DNA of 9,377 nt from Tardiphaga sp. (lineage in GTDB: Bacteria; Pseudomonadota; Alphaproteobacteria; Rhizobiales; Xanthobacteraceae), in NCBI GenBank assembly GCA_028290765.1, contig JAQGJF010001066.1, positions 1-9,377 on the forward strand. Direction: 5' to 3'. Position 1 is the first letter of the stretch, and each line of letters opens with the position of its first letter. A model generated the notes under the pieces. The model did no database searches, had not been told where the DNA came from, and saw only the letters and a program-made list of their open reading frames with translations. This document shows, piece after piece, positions 1 to 5,834 of the stretch. The translations under genes and the position numbers were made by a program.

Positions 1-1
1 T

Positions 2-808
2 CCGGGCGTGAATTTTGCCGGCCTGATTCATCCGGGCCTGATCGGCTGCCTGCCGGATCCGAAACTGCTGGCGACCTGGAACGAGCGCGAAACCGCGCTG
101 ATTGCCACCGATCCGACCCGCGTTCCGGGTCTTGCCAATCCGCCGTTCGGTCCGACCGCGCATATGGGCCGCCTCAAGGGCGACGCCAAAGCCAAGGCGG
201 CGGCCGAAGGCGCCCGCACCGTGCCGCCGCGCGAGCATGGCGGCAATTGCGACATCAAGGACCTGTCGCGCGGCTCGAAAGTGTATTTCCCGGTCTACGT
301 TCCCGGCGGCGGTCTCTCGATGGGCGATCTGCACTTCAGCCAGGGTGACGGCGAAATCACCTTCTGCGGCGCCATCGAAATGGCCGGCTGGCTGCATCTC
401 AAGGTCGACATCATCAAGGACGGCGTCGCCAAATACGGCATCAAGAACCCGGTGTTCAAGCCGTCGCCGGTGACGCCGAACTACAAGGACTACCTGATCT
501 TCGAAGGCATCTCGGTCGACGAGCAGGGCAAGCAGCACTATCTCGATGTGCACATCGCCTATCGTCAGGCCTGCCTGAATGCGATCGAATATCTCGAGAA
601 GTTCGGCTATTCCGGCGCGCAGGCCTATTCCATCCTCGGCACCGCGCCGTGCCAGGGCCACATCTCCGGCGTGGTCGACGTTCCCAACGCCTGCGCGACG
701 TTGTGGTTGCCGACGGAAATCTTCGACTTCGACATCATGCCGTCGGCGGCGGGTCCGATCAAACACATCAAGGGCGACATCCAGATGCCGCTCTCACAGG
801 ACAAGTAA
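2..808 (+). CDS. fmdA: Formamidase (acetamidase/formamidase family), 5'-truncated by the window
   Basis: The frame is open from the first complete codon at base 2 to a TAA at 806-808, giving 268 visible residues. FmdA-type formamidases are about 400 residues long, so the N-terminal third lies upstream of the window. The enzyme hydrolyses formamide to formate and ammonia in the cytoplasm and belongs to the acetamidase/formamidase family, which is unrelated to nitrilase-type amidases. Visible hallmarks are HGGNCD at bases 236-253, a glycine-rich VPGGGLSMGDLH stretch ending at 334, GDGE at 344-355, and the C-terminal CQGHISGVVDVPNACATLW block. The GTG at base 8 is an internal Val (PG-V-NFAG), not a start. 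fmdB follows after 91 bases on the same strand, the usual fmdA-fmdB order. The family is confident. Formamide rather than acetamide as substrate is inferred from resemblance to FmdA and from the fmdB neighbour. Confidence 0.92.
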   Translation, partial: PGVNFAGLIHPGLIGCLPDPKLLATWNERETALIATDPTRVPGLANPPFGPTAHMGRLKGDAKAKAAAEGARTVPPREHGGNCDIKDLSRGSKVYFPVYVPGGGLSMGDLHFSQGDGEITFCGAIEMAGWLHLKVDIIKDGVAKYGIKNPVFKPSPVTPNYKDYLIFEGISVDEQGKQHYLDVHIAYRQACLNAIEYLEKFGYSGAQAYSILGTAPCQGHISGVVDVPNACATLWLPTEIFDFDIMPSAAGPIKHIKGDIQMPLSQDK

Positions 809-816
809 TCCCTGCG

Positions 817-864
817 CGACGGGATGCGGGACGGCGCGTATTGGCCGCCCCGCATCCGCCGTCG
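817..864 (+). repeat. Strong intercistronic hairpin between fmdA and fmdB
   Basis: Nested complementary arms can be read directly: CGACGG (817-822) with CCGTCG (859-864), GATGCGGG (823-830) with CCCGCATC (849-856), and CGGC (832-835) with GCCG (844-847). This leaves a 2-base bulge (857-858), one A-C mismatch and an 8-base loop (836-843). No T-run follows, so it is not a classical intrinsic terminator. It could protect or end the fmdA transcript, or lower fmdB expression relative to fmdA. It ends 25 bases before the fmdB ribosome binding site. Confidence 0.6.
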
Positions 865-899
865 CGAACGATGTGAAACGAATCGCGCGAGGAAACCAA

Positions 900-1241
900 A
901 TGCCGGTCTACGAATATCTCTGCAACGATTGCGGCCCGTTCACCGAGATGCGGCCGATGGCGGAATGCGATGCACCGCACGACTGCCCGCAATGCGACGT
1001 CGAGGCGCCCCGCGTCATCCTGACGGCGCCCAATTTCTTCTGCATGCCGTCCGACAAGCGCAGGGCGCATGCCACCAACGAACGCAGCGCCAATGCGCCG
1101 AAAACCGTCGGTGAGTACAAGGCTCAGCACGGCGCGGGCTGCGGCTGCTGCTCGACCAAAAAACCGTCGCGGCTGGTCAAGCAGGCCAAGAGCGGCGCAC
1201 GCAGTTTCCCGACCGCGCGGCCGTGGATGATCAGCCACTAG
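900..1241 (+). CDS. fmdB: FmdB family zinc-ribbon regulatory protein
   Basis: This 113-residue protein opens with MPVYEYLCNDC, the N-terminus typical of the FmdB/CxxC-CxxC zinc-ribbon family (about 60-115 residues). Paired cysteines at C8/C11 and C29/C32 form the expected zinc knuckles, with further cysteines at C23 and C48. A distal Cys cluster, GCGCC (C81, C83, C84), is followed by a basic tail. The ATG at 900 is preceded by GAGGAAA at 889-895, a good ribosome binding site. In Methylophilus the fmdB product was proposed to regulate formamidase expression; its biochemical role in most bacteria is unproven. Position directly after fmdA supports the assignment. The C-terminal half (residues 55-113) is low in recognisable structure and rich in Lys, Arg and Ala. 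Cytoplasmic; no signal peptide or membrane segment is visible. Confidence 0.88.
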   Translation: MPVYEYLCNDCGPFTEMRPMAECDAPHDCPQCDVEAPRVILTAPNFFCMPSDKRRAHATNERSANAPKTVGEYKAQHGAGCGCCSTKKPSRLVKQAKSGARSFPTARPWMISH

Positions 1242-1250
1242 AAGACGTGG

Positions 1251-1273
1251 ATGCCCGGGACAAGCCCGGGCAT
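1251..1273. repeat. Palindromic intergenic repeat (ATGCCCGGG / CCCGGGCAT)
   Basis: Perfect 9-base arms at 1251-1259 and 1265-1273 flank a 5-base loop, ten bases after the fmdB stop. This matches a palindrome I recall as widely dispersed between genes in Bradyrhizobium and Rhodopseudomonas. The next 65 bases, up to about 1337, hold a degenerate companion with GTCGT (1311-1315) and ACGAC (1333-1337) around a TTTGCAATGACGA-type end, also like those elements. It lies between convergent genes, so it may help end transcription from both sides, though no T-run is present. Confidence 0.6.
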
Positions 1274-1378
1274 GACGAACTGAGATGCAATGCGGGCCAC
1301 GGGCTGCTTCGTCGTAGGCGCTCTTTGCAATGACGACAGACATGTGCCCAGACGCACGCCGCTGTTCGGCCCATCCAT

Positions 1379-1657
1379 CTATGGGCGGAAATCGATGCTG
1401 CGCAGGATGATGCCGGGAGGGGTACCCTCGAACTCTTTGGCCACGAATTTGCGGGACGCGCATTGCTCGATCCGGTCGCGCAGCCGCAGGAACTGTTCCT
1501 CGCGCTGGTTTGGCGCCGTCCGCGCCACGTGTTCCATGTCATCCATCGCCGAGGTGCTGACGGCGCATGGTATTTCCCTGGCTCCGTCCTTCATCGAAAA
1601 CAGGACGACCATCCGGTCGAATTCATAGCCGCCAAGGCTGCCGCGTTCGAGTGTCAT
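1379..1657 (-). CDS. Small conserved protein, DUF1488-like
   Basis: A 92-residue protein reads from the ATG at 1657 to a TAG at 1379. A central segment (VVLFSMKDGAREIPCAVST, about residues 17-35) predicts beta strands followed by helices (MDDMEHVAR; EEQFLRLRDRIEQCASRKF) and ends GIILRSIDF. This length and order (strand pair, 'reV.caVs..al' motif, helix, final strand) resembles the DUF1488 family of unknown function. That match is from memory and moderately sure. Its ATG overlaps the stop of the 58-residue gene upstream (ATGA), so translation is probably coupled. It has no ribosome binding site of its own; a run of seven A sits 1 base upstream of the ATG. Function unknown; cytoplasmic by composition. 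Confidence 0.68.
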   Translation of the reverse strand: MTLERGSLGGYEFDRMVVLFSMKDGAREIPCAVSTSAMDDMEHVARTAPNQREEQFLRLRDRIEQCASRKFVAKEFEGTPPGIILRSIDFRP

Positions 1658-1830
1658 CTTTTTTTGGCCGGTGGCGGGTTGATCTCGGCGATCTTGCGAA
1701 GGCAGTCGGCTTCGGAATCATGCGGCCCGTAGACGAATGTTCCGCTGACCTTGGTCGAGTACCAGCCGGATACGACCCCCAGTCGAACTGATTCTTCTGT
1801 CTTGACGTGGCGCGGTGAGAGATTCTGCAT
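1654..1830 (-). CDS. 58-residue hypothetical protein
   Basis: This short frame runs from the ATG at 1830 to the TGA at 1656-1654, which overlaps the ATG of the next gene in the sequence ATGA. The product starts MQNLSPRHVK, has a compact middle (residues 17-36: LGVVSGWYSTKVSGTFVYGP) that suggests two or three beta strands, then an acidic/Cys helix (HDSEADCLRKIAEIN) and a proline-lysine tail. An in-frame TGA lies 9 bases upstream of the ATG, so the start cannot be far off. A weak GAAAG stands in for a ribosome binding site. I do not recognise a family. The overlap with the following gene, coding-like third positions and the same strand as its neighbours argue that it is real. It is easily missed because of its size. 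Confidence 0.6.
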   Translation of the reverse strand: MQNLSPRHVKTEESVRLGVVSGWYSTKVSGTFVYGPHDSEADCLRKIAEINPPPAKKR

Positions 1831-1914
1831 GGCGTGCTTTCATGTCGGACGTTCGATCCTGCATCGAACGAAGGGTGAAGTTTTCAGTTGCCCGGAACGA
1901 GCAACTCGTGTCGT

Positions 1915-2211
1915 TCAGCTCTCGTCGGAGAGCCTGGCAAAATCCGCAAGCACCGCCGCGACCAGGTCGCGGTGATGGGTGTCGGCGGCGGCAAGGCTCG
2001 CCGCATAGAGATTCAAGACGTAGCGCGCCTTTGCCGCGGCTTCCGGCCAGGACGTCGCCGGCGCTGCCAGGAGGTGAATTTCAACGGCGTTTTGCCGGTC
2101 GCGCAGGGTCTTTGCATTGGCCTCGACGTCCGCCACGACACGCCTTATATCGGTAGCCTTTTGCGCCGCCATGCCCCGATGCTTGTCGAGATCGACCGGC
2201 GGATCATTCAC
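1915..2211 (-). CDS. 98-residue conserved hypothetical, all-helical
   Basis: The frame ends with a TGA at 1915-1917. The preferred start is the GTG at 2211 (VNDPPVDLDKHRGM), which overlaps the TGA of the upstream gene as GTGAATGA and so fits translational coupling. An ATG at 2241 in the same frame would add ten basic residues (MRNALTRARR) and overlap the upstream gene by 38 bases. The protein is nearly all helix-forming: residues 16-43 look like a long amphipathic helix or short coiled coil, then an EIHLLAAPATSWPEAA linker and two further helices. No catalytic motif or membrane segment is visible. I recall similar 'DLDKHRGMAAQKATD' proteins as hypothetical in Bradyrhizobium relatives; no function is known to me. 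An 84-base gap separates it from the 58-residue gene downstream. Confidence 0.62.
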   Translation of the reverse strand: MNDPPVDLDKHRGMAAQKATDIRRVVADVEANAKTLRDRQNAVEIHLLAAPATSWPEAAAKARYVLNLYAASLAAADTHHRDLVAAVLADFARLSDES

Positions 2212-2473
2212 GCGGCGCGCTCGCGTCAATGCGTTGCGCATCGGACAGATCGACCGAACTGATGGAAATCATTTCCATCGAGGAATGGCGAGGCGCGGCG
2301 CCCGGCACCATCATCATGGTGGCGACGCGCCGAAAGCACGGAAATGACAGTCCCTCGATCATCTCCTCGTCGGTGATGACCTCATAGGCGCCGGCCGACA
2401 GCAGGCGATCGATGCCCTTGATCCGGAACGGATGTCTGAAATGAACCGTTTCCCGTCGCGAGCGTGTGGTCAT
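2204..2473 (-). CDS. 89-residue conserved hypothetical protein
   Basis: The protein begins MTTRSRRETVHFRHPFRIKG and continues with a GAYEVITDEEMIEGLSF segment (about residues 28-44), a Val/Met-rich strand (RVATMMMVPGA) and a C-terminal Ser/Asp/Glu segment. The pattern suggests a small beta-rich domain with 'G.Y.V.TDEE.IEGLSF' as its most distinctive motif. The ATG at 2473 was chosen; a GTG two codons upstream at 2479 is possible but offers nothing extra. Its TGA (2204-2206) overlaps the GTG start of the next gene. I recall proteins of this type as hypothetical in Bradyrhizobium-like genomes and cannot assign a function. No signal peptide or membrane helix is seen. Confidence 0.62.
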   Translation of the reverse strand: MTTRSRRETVHFRHPFRIKGIDRLLSAGAYEVITDEEMIEGLSFPCFRRVATMMMVPGAAPRHSSMEMISISSVDLSDAQRIDASAPRE

Positions 2474-2523
2474 AGCCACAAGCCTGCGTCTTGGCGCACC
2501 GCGAACTTCACATTTTCGGACAT
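2470..2523 (-). CDS. Possible 17-residue leader ORF
   Basis: ATG at 2523 to TGA at 2470-2472 encodes MSENVKFAVRQDAGLWL. Its stop overlaps the ATG of the 89-residue gene (ATGA). AGG lies 3 bases upstream of the ATG, too close for an ideal ribosome binding site. It may be a leader peptide coupling translation to the gene below. It may instead be the lost N-terminus of that gene, because a 1-base shift would join them, or it may be chance. Low confidence. Confidence 0.25.
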   Translation of the reverse strand: MSENVKFAVRQDAGLWL

Positions 2524-2631
2524 CTACCTACCGTGCGCGCTTTCACGGCAATTAGCCATCGCTTTCTCGCAGATCGAGTGCATTTGATCGAATTTGGCCG
2601 TCAGCCTTGCATTCGACGGCTTCGTGGCCAT
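2524..2631 (-). CDS. Possible 35-residue small protein
   Basis: ATG at 2631 to TAG at 2524-2526 encodes a Lys/Arg/Cys-containing helix-prone peptide (MATKPSNARLTAKFDQMHSI followed by a CEKAMANC motif). About two thirds of its third codon positions are G or C, which is coding-like. Its TAG abuts the ATG of the 17-residue ORF. No ribosome binding site is visible before 2631, and an ATG at 2718 in the same frame has none either. I do not recognise it. Confidence 0.25.
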   Translation of the reverse strand: MATKPSNARLTAKFDQMHSICEKAMANCRESAHGR

Positions 2632-2720
2632 CTTGGATGAATACACGCACGGTGGCATGGAATCGGCAGATCGGGGTTTGTGCCCGGTCGGGGCGGCGCG
2701 TCTGCGCGATAGAGCCACGT

Positions 2721-2750
2721 GCGGCTTTTCAGGTTGCGGTTTTTCAGGTC
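2721..2750 (+). repeat. Tandem 15-base direct repeat upstream of the transglutaminase-like gene
   Basis: GCGGCTTTTCAGGTT (2721-2735) is followed at once by GCGGTTTTTCAGGTC (2736-2750); 13 of 15 positions match. It lies 27 bases before the ATG at 2778, in the leader of that gene. It could be a recent slippage duplication or a double binding site. Confidence 0.55.
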
Positions 2751-2761
2751 ATGCCAGGCCC

Positions 2762-2769
2762 AGGGGAAG
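2762..2769 (+). promoter_or_regulatory. Ribosome binding site fixing the transglutaminase-like start
   Basis: AGGGGAAG ends 8 bases before the ATG at 2778. It decides for this start over the upstream in-frame ATG at 2607, which would add 57 residues of non-homologous, Arg/Trp-rich sequence. Confidence 0.7.
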
Positions 2770-2777
2770 TATTTCGA

Positions 2778-3584
2778 ATGAAGATTCGTGTCGGATTCGA
2801 GATGCTGTACGATTTCCCGCAGCCGACGCCGATGATCATGGTGCTGGGCACGCATTTTACGCGCGCGTCGGATATCATCGTTCCCGATCATCTGACCACC
2901 AGCCCTTCGGTGCCGATCACGCCCTATCGCGATGTGTTCGGCAACTGGTGCAGCCGTATCGTCGCGCCTCTCGGTCGAATGCGTCTGGCCGCCGACGGTG
3001 TCGTTCGCGACAGCGGCCTTCCGGATGCCGCCTTTCCCTCGGCCGTTCAGCATGCGGTGGAAGATCTGCCGTCGGATACCTTGGTCTACCTGCTTGGCAG
3101 CCGCTACTGCGAGACCGACCGGCTTTCGGATATCGCATGGAAGCTGTTCGAGAAGACGCCGCCGGGCTGGGCGCGGGTCCAGGCCATCTGCGATTTTGTC
3201 CATCATCATATCGTGTTCGGTTACGAGCACGCCCGTGCCACCATGACCGCTTGGGAAGGCTACAATGAAGGCAAGGGCGTGTGCCGCGACTATGCTCACC
3301 TCGCCATTGCATTCTGCCGCTGCATGAATATTCCGGCGCGCTACTGCACCGGATACCTTGGCGACATGGGCACGGAGCCTCCGTACGGGCCGGGCGACTT
3401 CGCCGGCTGGTTCGAAGCCTATATCGGCGGTCGCTGGCATACGTTCGACCCGCGCAACAACGTGCCGCGGATAGGTCGCGTCCTGATCGCGCAGGGACGC
3501 GATGCCTCCGATGTTCCGATCACCCAGACGTTCGGACCGAACACGCTGGTCAGCTTCAAGGTATGGACCGACGAGGTTGCGTGA
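2778..3584 (+). CDS. Transglutaminase-like cysteine-protease-fold protein
   Basis: The 268-residue protein starts MKIRVGFEMLYDFPQPTPM, the N-terminal beta domain seen in bacterial transglutaminase-like proteins. The catalytic core follows at about residues 130-230: a helix (ARVQAICDFVHHHIVFGYEH), the nucleophile motif GKGVCRDYAHLAIAFCR with C169, GYL at 192-194, and FDPRNN with D224. Where the superfamily usually has His-Ala-Trp (HAW.E), this protein reads DFAGWFEAY (residues 207-215), with Ala209 at the His position. H221 two residues further into the core strand is the nearest alternative. The C-terminus (RIGRVLIAQGRDASDVPITQ, then TFGPNTLVSFKVWTDE) is typical of the rhizobial subfamily. 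No signal peptide is seen. Such proteins are suggested to be proteases, peptide cross-linkers or peptidases; the substrate is unknown here. Monocistronic by spacing: divergent from the small-gene cluster and 140 bases before the next gene. Confidence 0.82.
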   Translation: MKIRVGFEMLYDFPQPTPMIMVLGTHFTRASDIIVPDHLTTSPSVPITPYRDVFGNWCSRIVAPLGRMRLAADGVVRDSGLPDAAFPSAVQHAVEDLPSDTLVYLLGSRYCETDRLSDIAWKLFEKTPPGWARVQAICDFVHHHIVFGYEHARATMTAWEGYNEGKGVCRDYAHLAIAFCRCMNIPARYCTGYLGDMGTEPPYGPGDFAGWFEAYIGGRWHTFDPRNNVPRIGRVLIAQGRDASDVPITQTFGPNTLVSFKVWTDEVA

Positions 3585-3724
3585 CGACCGCGCTGCTGTT
3601 TTAAGCTGATTTTCCGAAAATGCCTCTGCCTCGGCGACATCGAGCGCAAAATCGGTTACAGAGTCGCCCACCGGGCTTGAGCCGGAGCGCGCAGGCTTAC
3701 GACGATTTGTGCTGAAGCAGAGCA

Positions 3725-4567
3725 ATGGTGAGACAGCAGAAATTTGGTTCCAGCGTGCCACTCGTCCCCGTGATCGGGCAGGGAACCTGGTACATCGATC
3801 GCGGCGATCGGGCGTCGGCGGTGGCTGCCTTGCGCCGTGGCGTCGATCTGGGGATGACCCATATCGACACCGCCGAAATGTATGGCGACGCGGAACCGGT
3901 CGTCGCGGAAGCGATATCCGGACGGCGCGACGACATCTTTCTGGTTTCGAAAGTTTTGCCGAGCAACGCTTCGCGGCGCGGCACCATCGCGGCGTGCGAA
4001 CGCTCGCTGGCGCGGCTGAAGACCGATCGGCTCGACTGTTATCTCCTGCACTGGCGCGGACAGATTCCGCTCGCGGAAACCGTCGCCGCGTTCGACGAAC
4101 TGGTTCGCGCCGGCAAAATTCGGTCCTGGGGCGTCAGCAACTTCGATGCGAACGATCTCAAGGCCCTGTTGAAAGTCGCCGGCAGCGGCGCCATCGCCTG
4201 CAATCAGGTGCTTTATCATCTCCATGAGCGCGCGATCGAGCACGCGGTGATCCCCTGGTGCGAAGCGCACGGCGTCGCGGTCGTCGCCTATTCGCCGTTC
4301 GGCCACAATGATTTTCCGAATCCGCGCAGCGAAGCGGGGCGGGTCCTGCAGAATATCGCGGAAACCCGTGGCGCCACGCCGCGCCAGATCGCACTGGGTT
4401 TTCTGACGCGGCGTGTCAGCGTCTTTGCAATCCCGAAAGCCTCGAGTGCAGTGCACGCGGCCGAGAACGCCGGCGCCGGCGATCTGACGTTGAGCGCCGA
4501 GGAGATCCGCATGATCGAGCGGGCGTTTCCACTTGGACCGGAGCCGGATAGCCTGCCGATGCTGTAG
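3725..4567 (+). CDS. Aldo/keto reductase, YeaE-like
   Basis: The 280-residue single-domain protein is the usual length for the family. It carries the full catalytic tetrad: D48 and Y53 in HIDTAEMYG, K76 in FLVSKV, and H109 in YLLHW. NADPH-pocket motifs are also present: GVSNF (136-140), CNQVLYH (159-165), AYSPFG (188-193) and IPKAS (236-240). The opening VIGQGTWYI, the DTAEMYG motif and the CNQVLYHL block resemble E. coli YeaE, which reduces methylglyoxal and other aldehydes with NADPH. Cytoplasmic, with a TIM-barrel fold. The ribosome binding site before the ATG at 3725 is weak (GCAGAG). The gene stands 140 bases after the transglutaminase-like gene and 277 bases before the transporter, so it is likely transcribed alone. 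The exact substrate is not inferable; detoxification of reactive aldehydes is the best guess. Confidence 0.9.
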   Translation: MVRQQKFGSSVPLVPVIGQGTWYIDRGDRASAVAALRRGVDLGMTHIDTAEMYGDAEPVVAEAISGRRDDIFLVSKVLPSNASRRGTIAACERSLARLKTDRLDCYLLHWRGQIPLAETVAAFDELVRAGKIRSWGVSNFDANDLKALLKVAGSGAIACNQVLYHLHERAIEHAVIPWCEAHGVAVVAYSPFGHNDFPNPRSEAGRVLQNIAETRGATPRQIALGFLTRRVSVFAIPKASSAVHAAENAGAGDLTLSAEEIRMIERAFPLGPEPDSLPML

Positions 4568-4844
4568 CGCAGCATTCGAACGGCCATCGCGGATCATCCG
4601 GAGATGACCCATCTTCCGAAAAGATGATGGTTAAACAGAAAGTTAGACCGGCGTTTTAGCTCCAGCCTGACTGATGAGTTGCGGACGGAACCGCGACAGG
4701 CCGCCGCGCGTGCCTGCGCATATCCGGGTCCTGTTTTCGGCTCTTGTCGCTGCTAACAGATCGTCGTTTGGTCGCTTGCATATTCGATTCGGCTCTCGAT
4801 CCGTGGAGGGCCATTTTCAAGCCCCCCAACTGCCGGCCTTCAAG
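4568..4844. other. Intergenic region with a small hairpin and a possible dispersed repeat
   Basis: CATCTT (4610-4615) and AAGATG (4621-4626) form a 6-base stem with a CCGAA loop, and ATCATC (4593-4598) with GATGAT (4623-4628) is an alternative longer pairing. The block at about 4591-4640 resembles degenerate intergenic repeats I recall from Bradyrhizobium-type genomes, but I cannot confirm this. From 4674 onward the transporter frame is open, but its codons (many AGT, AGG, CGA, AGA, GCT, CTT) are unlike the neighbouring genes, so this part is treated as leader. No clear promoter could be called. Confidence 0.3.
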
Positions 4845-5792
4845 TTGACCAGCGAAACTGCGCCCCTCGCAAATACCGAAAGACGTTCAGCCCTCGCTCG
4901 CGCCGACCGGCCGTTCCGCGGCATCGCGCTGATCATCACATCGACGGTATTTCTGGGCAGTTCGGATGCGATGGCGAAATATCTGTCGCTTACCTTGCCG
5001 TCGATCCAGATCGCCTGGATCCGGTTTCTGATCTTTGCGATGATTTTTGTTCCGGCAATGCTGACCACGACGCCGAGCGTCTTTCGGACCGCCCGGCCGG
5101 GACTTCATGTCTGCCGCGGCATCGCGCTGCTGTCGTCGTCGCTTTTCTTTATTATCGGGCTGCGTTTCCTGCCGATCGCCGAGGCCTCGGCGACCGGGTT
5201 TATCTCGCCGATCTTCGTCACCGCGCTCTCGATCGGCTTTCTCAGCGAAAAAGTCGGCGTTCGGCGATGGCTGGCGACCATCGTCGGATTGGTCGGAGTC
5301 CTGGTGATCGTGCGTCCCGGCGGCGAGGGATTCCATCTCGCGGCGTTGTTTCCGATTGTCTCCGCTTTCGGCTGGGCCTGCACGCTGATCATGACCCGCA
5401 TGATCAGCGGCAGGGATCATGCCATCACCACGATGGTCTATTCGTCGATCGTGGGTCTCTGCATCTTGACGACACTGGTGCCGTTCTTCTGGGTCACGCC
5501 GAGCTGGCGCGATATTGCTCTTGGCGTCGGTATCGGGGTTGCATCGACCGTTGGGCAATGGATTGTGGTGCTGGCGTTCCGCTACGCCGATGCCTCGGTT
5601 CTGGCGCCATTCTCTTACGCCCAACTGGTCTGGGTGACGATCCTCGGCTTCCTGATCTTCGGTGAGATCCCCGATATCTGGACCGTGGTCGGTGCGGCCA
5701 TCATCATCGCCAGTGGACTCTACATCGCGCATCGCGAGCGGGTGCGTCGATCGCAGCTGCAGATCAAGGCGGAGCCCTATCCCAGCGCCTGA
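4845..5792 (+). CDS. EamA/DMT superfamily transporter
   Basis: The protein is an inner-membrane drug/metabolite transporter with ten predicted helices in two EamA repeats. In the 315-residue form, the helices begin at about GIALIITSTVFLG (1), IAWIRFLIFAMIFVPAM (2), GIALLSSSLFFIIGL (3), ATGFISPIFVTALSIGF (4), WLATIVGLVGVLVIV (5), LAALFPIVSAFGWACTLI (6), MVYSSIVGLCILTTLVPFF (7), GVGIGVASTVGQWIVVLAF (8), LVWVTILGFLIFG (9) and VVGAAIIIASGLYI (10). The family signature EASATGFISPIF sits in helix 4. DMT proteins export amino acids, metabolites or drugs; the substrate here is unknown. The start is uncertain. TTG at 4845 gives LTSETAPL and the usual family length; ATG at 4674 gives 372 residues, but the extra 57 show non-coding codon use. 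Neither start has a good ribosome binding site. The TPP enzyme gene follows after 42 bases, so the two are likely co-transcribed. Confidence 0.85.
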   Translation: MTSETAPLANTERRSALARADRPFRGIALIITSTVFLGSSDAMAKYLSLTLPSIQIAWIRFLIFAMIFVPAMLTTTPSVFRTARPGLHVCRGIALLSSSLFFIIGLRFLPIAEASATGFISPIFVTALSIGFLSEKVGVRRWLATIVGLVGVLVIVRPGGEGFHLAALFPIVSAFGWACTLIMTRMISGRDHAITTMVYSSIVGLCILTTLVPFFWVTPSWRDIALGVGIGVASTVGQWIVVLAFRYADASVLAPFSYAQLVWVTILGFLIFGEIPDIWTVVGAAIIIASGLYIAHRERVRRSQLQIKAEPYPSA

Positions 5793-5819
5793 TCGCGGGT
5801 TAGGGAGGATGCCGCCAAA

Positions 5820-5826
5820 GGGGGAG
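5820..5826 (+). promoter_or_regulatory. Ribosome binding site of the TPP enzyme gene
   Basis: GGGGGAG ends 8 bases before the ATG at 5835 and fixes that start. An earlier AGGGAGG at 5802-5808 directly touches another ATG (5809) that opens only a 9-codon frame. Confidence 0.65.
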
Positions 5827-5834
5827 CGCCTTCC

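Noticed and set aside
8..10. GTG as start of the formamidase
   Set aside because: The frame is open upstream to the window edge and the family is about 130 residues longer, so this is an internal valine.
768..1463. 231-codon minus-strand frame across fmdB
   Set aside because: It crosses the fmdA end, the hairpin, fmdB and the palindromic repeat, so cannot be a real gene alongside them.
3609..3621. ATTTTC-C-GAAAAT palindrome after the transglutaminase-like gene
   Set aside because: A one-base centre cannot form a hairpin, and a 6-base symmetric half-site is too short to claim as an operator.
2601..3761. 386-codon minus-strand frame
   Set aside because: It is antisense to the transglutaminase-like gene with no domain of its own.
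3656..4612. 318-codon minus-strand frame
   Set aside because: It is antisense to the aldo/keto reductase gene, which has an intact tetrad; no independent support.
4674..4844. 57-codon N-terminal extension of the transporter
   Set aside because: Codon use differs sharply from the rest of the gene, there is no ribosome binding site at 4674, and the family normally begins close to the first helix.
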